From Cryptomeria japonica (lineage: Eukaryota > Streptophyta > Pinopsida > Cupressales > Cupressaceae): DNA of 64,000 nt. The stretch spans positions 567,071,152 to 567,135,151 of the forward strand of contig NC_081410.1 of the NCBI RefSeq assembly GCF_030272615.1, given 5' to 3'. The position numbers and the translations under genes were made by a program. Below, one piece after another: positions 61,481 to 64,000 of this stretch. The first letter of the stretch is position 1. The number at the start of each line of letters is the position of its first letter. The notes below the pieces were generated by a model. It searched no databases. It was not told where the DNA came from and saw nothing but the letters and a program-made list of their open reading frames with translations.

Positions 61481-61880
61481 TGTGAGATTTTTCCAAGATC
61501 AAGAGCTCAATGAAATGTACAAAATAGAGAGACAAAATATAGGACAAGAGTAAACTATATTCTCATCAATAGATAAATGATCAAAAGATCAATAGTTGTT
61601 CATACAATGTACATGAGCCTACATATATAGGCAAGGCAATATAGATATGTGACCACACAAACATGACATGTGGGTCAATAAGAAACAAGAGTAGGTAGGA
61701 GAAAGAATAAAATATTCCATATGAGGTGGATCACCCACCGAAGGTGGAATTATCACTCCACAATAAGTGGATATGATAGAGTAGTAACAAGATCACACCA
61801 TAAAAGGTGGAAATTCTCCTACACACACTATCCCAATGTGGCACAAACACCCAAGTGTCTCATACCCAAACTACTATCCA
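61481..61880 (-). repeat. 5' LTR, outer end truncated
   Basis: Matches the 3' LTR from its inner end to CTACTAT at 61877. The outermost ~75 bp present in the other LTR are missing, and unrelated sequence begins. The loss removes any target-site duplication. Confidence 0.85.
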
Positions 61881-62982
61881 GCAGAGGTATTCCTTATGGT
61901 ATTTCATTATCAATTGTTGGAGCAAGGGAGGGGGGATGTCGAGTCCCTTTAGAATCGAACATTGTTGCAGATGAAGGGGTGGCCAACAAAAGAAGAAAAA
62001 GGGAGGGGGGGGATATTTTATGTATACTAGGTTGAACTCAATGAATGCCTATTCTTGCCCTCCATCTTATTCTGGTGAGCGTCTATAGATACCAACGTCT
62101 ATAGACACCAGCTTGGTATAGTCAATAGGGCTAGTGGAATAAATATGCAGGTATCTGCAACGCAAACTCAAAAAAGATACACCAACAAATATAAATTGAT
62201 AAATCATAAATTATGCTATATCTTTTAACTTTAATTTTATGGAATGACTTGATTGGTCACAAAAAAAATATGAACAATTGAATATAATTTTTGGTTTATC
62301 TTTGTCATACATGAAAATCAATTAGATAAATGCTAGCTATTACATATCATAATGAGTGGTTTGAAGGGGAAAGGTGGCCAAAAGTTAAAGAAATAGTCTC
62401 TTAACTTTTGATCTTCTCAATAGAGCATCCCATTATTTCTAAGTGGTGTGTTATGAATACTATCTATTCCCAAAGATTGAAGGATTTCTCAAATATTGAT
62501 TAACTTAGTTCTTTCAATTATATGATTCACTTGACAATTACTTTTGAACTATCACATAGAATTTAGAGTTTCAACTAACCATTTTAGCTTCCAATTTTAG
62601 TTTACAAGAATGACTATGTCAACTATTTAGATAATTTGATTATTGATACATGCAATGTTTTAGTTGATATAGCATAAAAGAACTTATTACAATAATCTAG
62701 GATATTTCCCTCCCGTTGCAATGAGATTTATATGAAGTTTGAACTTAAACAATTTTCTACTAAAATAAAATAATTTTAAAAAATTCTCTTCCTTCTAAAG
62801 ACATCATGAAGAGGGAATCATTGTTAACTTAACAAAATCATATGAGATTAGGATTGAAGTTATTCTTGGGCATAGCATGAACTGAATATATTTTTTATGC
62901 AGGGGAAAGTTTAAGTTAAGAACATAAATAGTAATAAATAATGAATAGCTTGAGTTATCTAGGCTTGCATTAAAATAAAAAG
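61881..62982. other. No gene recognised
   Basis: A G-rich patch lies near 61925-62010. A short direct repeat CGTCTATAGA(T/C)ACCA lies at about 62080-62112. The 104-codon plus frame at 61721-62035 is mostly LTR sequence read through its end. Confidence 0.6.
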
Positions 62983-62993
62983 ATGTGATCATG
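62983..62993. repeat. Target-site duplication of SINE, left
   Basis: ATGTGATCATG, identical to 63251-63261. Confidence 0.88.
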
Positions 62994-63250
62994 CCTACAA
63001 GGGCTAGCCCGCACGATGGGGAGCGGAGGCTTGAGGTCGTGGGTCACCCCCATAGTCTCGAGTTAGAAACTCCCCTTGGATTTACCTAGTGGGATCAGCG
63101 AGCAGGCCGATGGTCTCACCCCCCGAGGATTAGTCTCGCCTTAGCTCGCCCCATCCTAATCCCCAACTTGGCATAAATAATCCCAAGGCAAGGTAGGTCG
63201 AGCACTGGGCTGGGTCGTGAGGATACCTCTGGGTTAAAAAAAAAAAAAAA
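62994..63250 (+). mobile_element. tRNA-derived SINE with poly(A) tail
   Basis: About 240 bp of GC-rich sequence ending in GGGTT and 15 A, flanked by perfect 11-bp target duplications. The left part has a tRNA-like head: GGGCTAGC...GATGGGGAGCGG may be a weak A-box region, and GAGGTCGTGGGTCACCCCC is a T-arm/B-box with a few bases lost. A GTCTCGAGTTAGAAACTCC hairpin follows. The contrast in base content with the AT-rich surroundings is sharp. It has no coding capacity; it would depend on LINE proteins. The young-looking duplications suggest a fairly recent insertion. Confidence 0.85.
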
Positions 63251-63261
63251 ATGTGATCATG
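63251..63261. repeat. Target-site duplication of SINE, right
   Basis: ATGTGATCATG, directly after the poly(A) tail. Confidence 0.88.
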
Positions 63262-64000
63262 AAAAAAATTTTAAGTATCAAAATAAATTAGATTAGGTTG
63301 ATAACTTGAAGCATATGCTCCACCAAAATTTCATAACTAGGAACAATAGGGGAAGGAGAGATGTGTTTCTAGGAGAATTTTTTGAAGTAATTTGTAAGGG
63401 GATGACAATAGATTAATACTTTTAAAATATAGAATATTTTGAAATACAAGAATATTTTAAATATTTATATGATAACATGAAGAAGCCATTTATCATAGAT
63501 ATTATATAATTTAATTACAAAAGACTAGAATTGAATTGATATTTTATAGGAGATGTTCAACAAATAAATTAAAAAATATCATTATTATTGTTATCAATGA
63601 GCATATATTATATAAAAACTATAACATATGTATAAAGGCTACAAATTTTAACTACAAATGATAAAATATAGAAAATATGCAGTTATCCATATAACCAACA
63701 TCTAGTTGGATTGAATTAGAATTTGAGTTTAATTTTGAGTCACTCCTACTATGAGAAGTTTACTCTTTCATTAGAATGCTAACCAATCTTTTTTTGTGCT
63801 TTCTTGGAAACCCATATACTATTTGAAGAATTAACATCCTAATGTGTCGCTAGAGTCTAGCATTACGTAAATCTCTTGATTTTTAAGTTGCAAGGCATTA
63901 TGACTAATTGCCAACTTCTTTGATCAATCAAAGGTAAAGGTTATTCCTCTTGATTGATTGAATGAATTTACATGTGGACCAATTCTTCTTTGCAAAAAGT
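63262..64000. other. No gene recognised
   Basis: AT-rich sequence to the window end. No frame above 60 codons and no repeat partner in the window. Confidence 0.6.

Larger units (their letters stand above)
56821..61880 (-). mobile_element. Non-autonomous Ty1/copia element with gag-protease but no integrase or RT
   Basis: Two LTRs frame it: 56821-57295 (3' LTR) and 61481-61880 (5' LTR, cut at its outer end). Just inside are a perfect tRNA-Met primer site (61467-61480) and a polypurine tract (57296-57304). On the minus strand the interior is a long leader (61466-59785), a gag-protease frame (59784-58335), and then an unrelated acidic frame (58334-57760) where integrase, RT and RNase H should be. 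It therefore depends on another element for copying. The LTRs differ by substitutions, a 13-bp extra in the 5' LTR and a 20-bp extra in the 3' LTR, so insertion is not recent. Confidence 0.88.

Noticed and set aside
61885-61920. Similarity of a GTATTTCA..TCAATTG stretch to the LINE leader near 53310-53335
   Set aside because: Too short and imperfect to call a LINE fragment by eye.
1-64000. CRISPR arrays, operons, bacterial promoters or prophage
   Set aside because: No regularly spaced identical repeats and no prokaryotic gene organisation; the content is plant nuclear DNA.

Overview
This is nuclear DNA from a large-genome seed plant. A conifer or other gymnosperm is the best guess, but the sequence does not prove it. 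The reasons are AT-rich sequence, one intron-bearing plant cell-wall gene in 64 kb, and wall-to-wall decayed plant retrotransposons (Ty1/copia, Ty3/gypsy, L1-type LINE, tRNA-type SINE). Nothing bacterial, viral-lytic or organellar was seen.

Layout. Positions 1-16665 (copy A) and 22291-40592 (copy B) are two copies of one segment in direct orientation, offset by about 21.3 kb. They are mostly about 95-97% identical by eye. The only intact host gene is in copy A: a type-I pectin methylesterase (PME) on the minus strand, 11740-13562, with two exons encoding 575 aa. In copy B the equivalent of 11475-14098, which holds the whole PME gene and its proximal promoter, is gone. In its place are rearranged pieces of the same segment (32777-34430) and a copia element truncated at the start of its reverse transcriptase (34431-37692). 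Each copy also carries a small non-autonomous LTR element (A 7911-10056, B 29203-31355) with about 190-bp LTRs, a tRNA-Met-type primer site and a polypurine tract. Each copy further carries an older inverted relative of that element and a copia RT scrap.

Between the copies (16690-22290) are a copia gag/protease remnant, an orphan CpG-containing stretch, a third copy of a 0.9-kb repeat, and the U3 end of a gypsy-type LTR with its polypurine tract. Right of copy B are a gypsy integrase remnant (40810-41400), a long broken lysine/glutamate-rich reading frame with no family I recognise (about 42600-44345), and a nearly complete L1-type LINE (45845-53606). The LINE is bounded by 18-bp target-site duplications, and its 5' end carries a tRNA-like Pol III promoter. 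Then follow a cluster of tRNA-like units (55209-55740), a non-autonomous copia element (56821-61880) that has gag and protease but an unrelated reading frame where integrase and RT should be, and a SINE with perfect 11-bp target duplications (62994-63250).

The retroelement frames are broken mainly by stop codons, many compatible with C-to-T change, rather than by indels. This fits decay under cytosine methylation. The PME acts in the cell wall. The rest of the window is transposon history plus a segmental duplication that lost its gene on one side.
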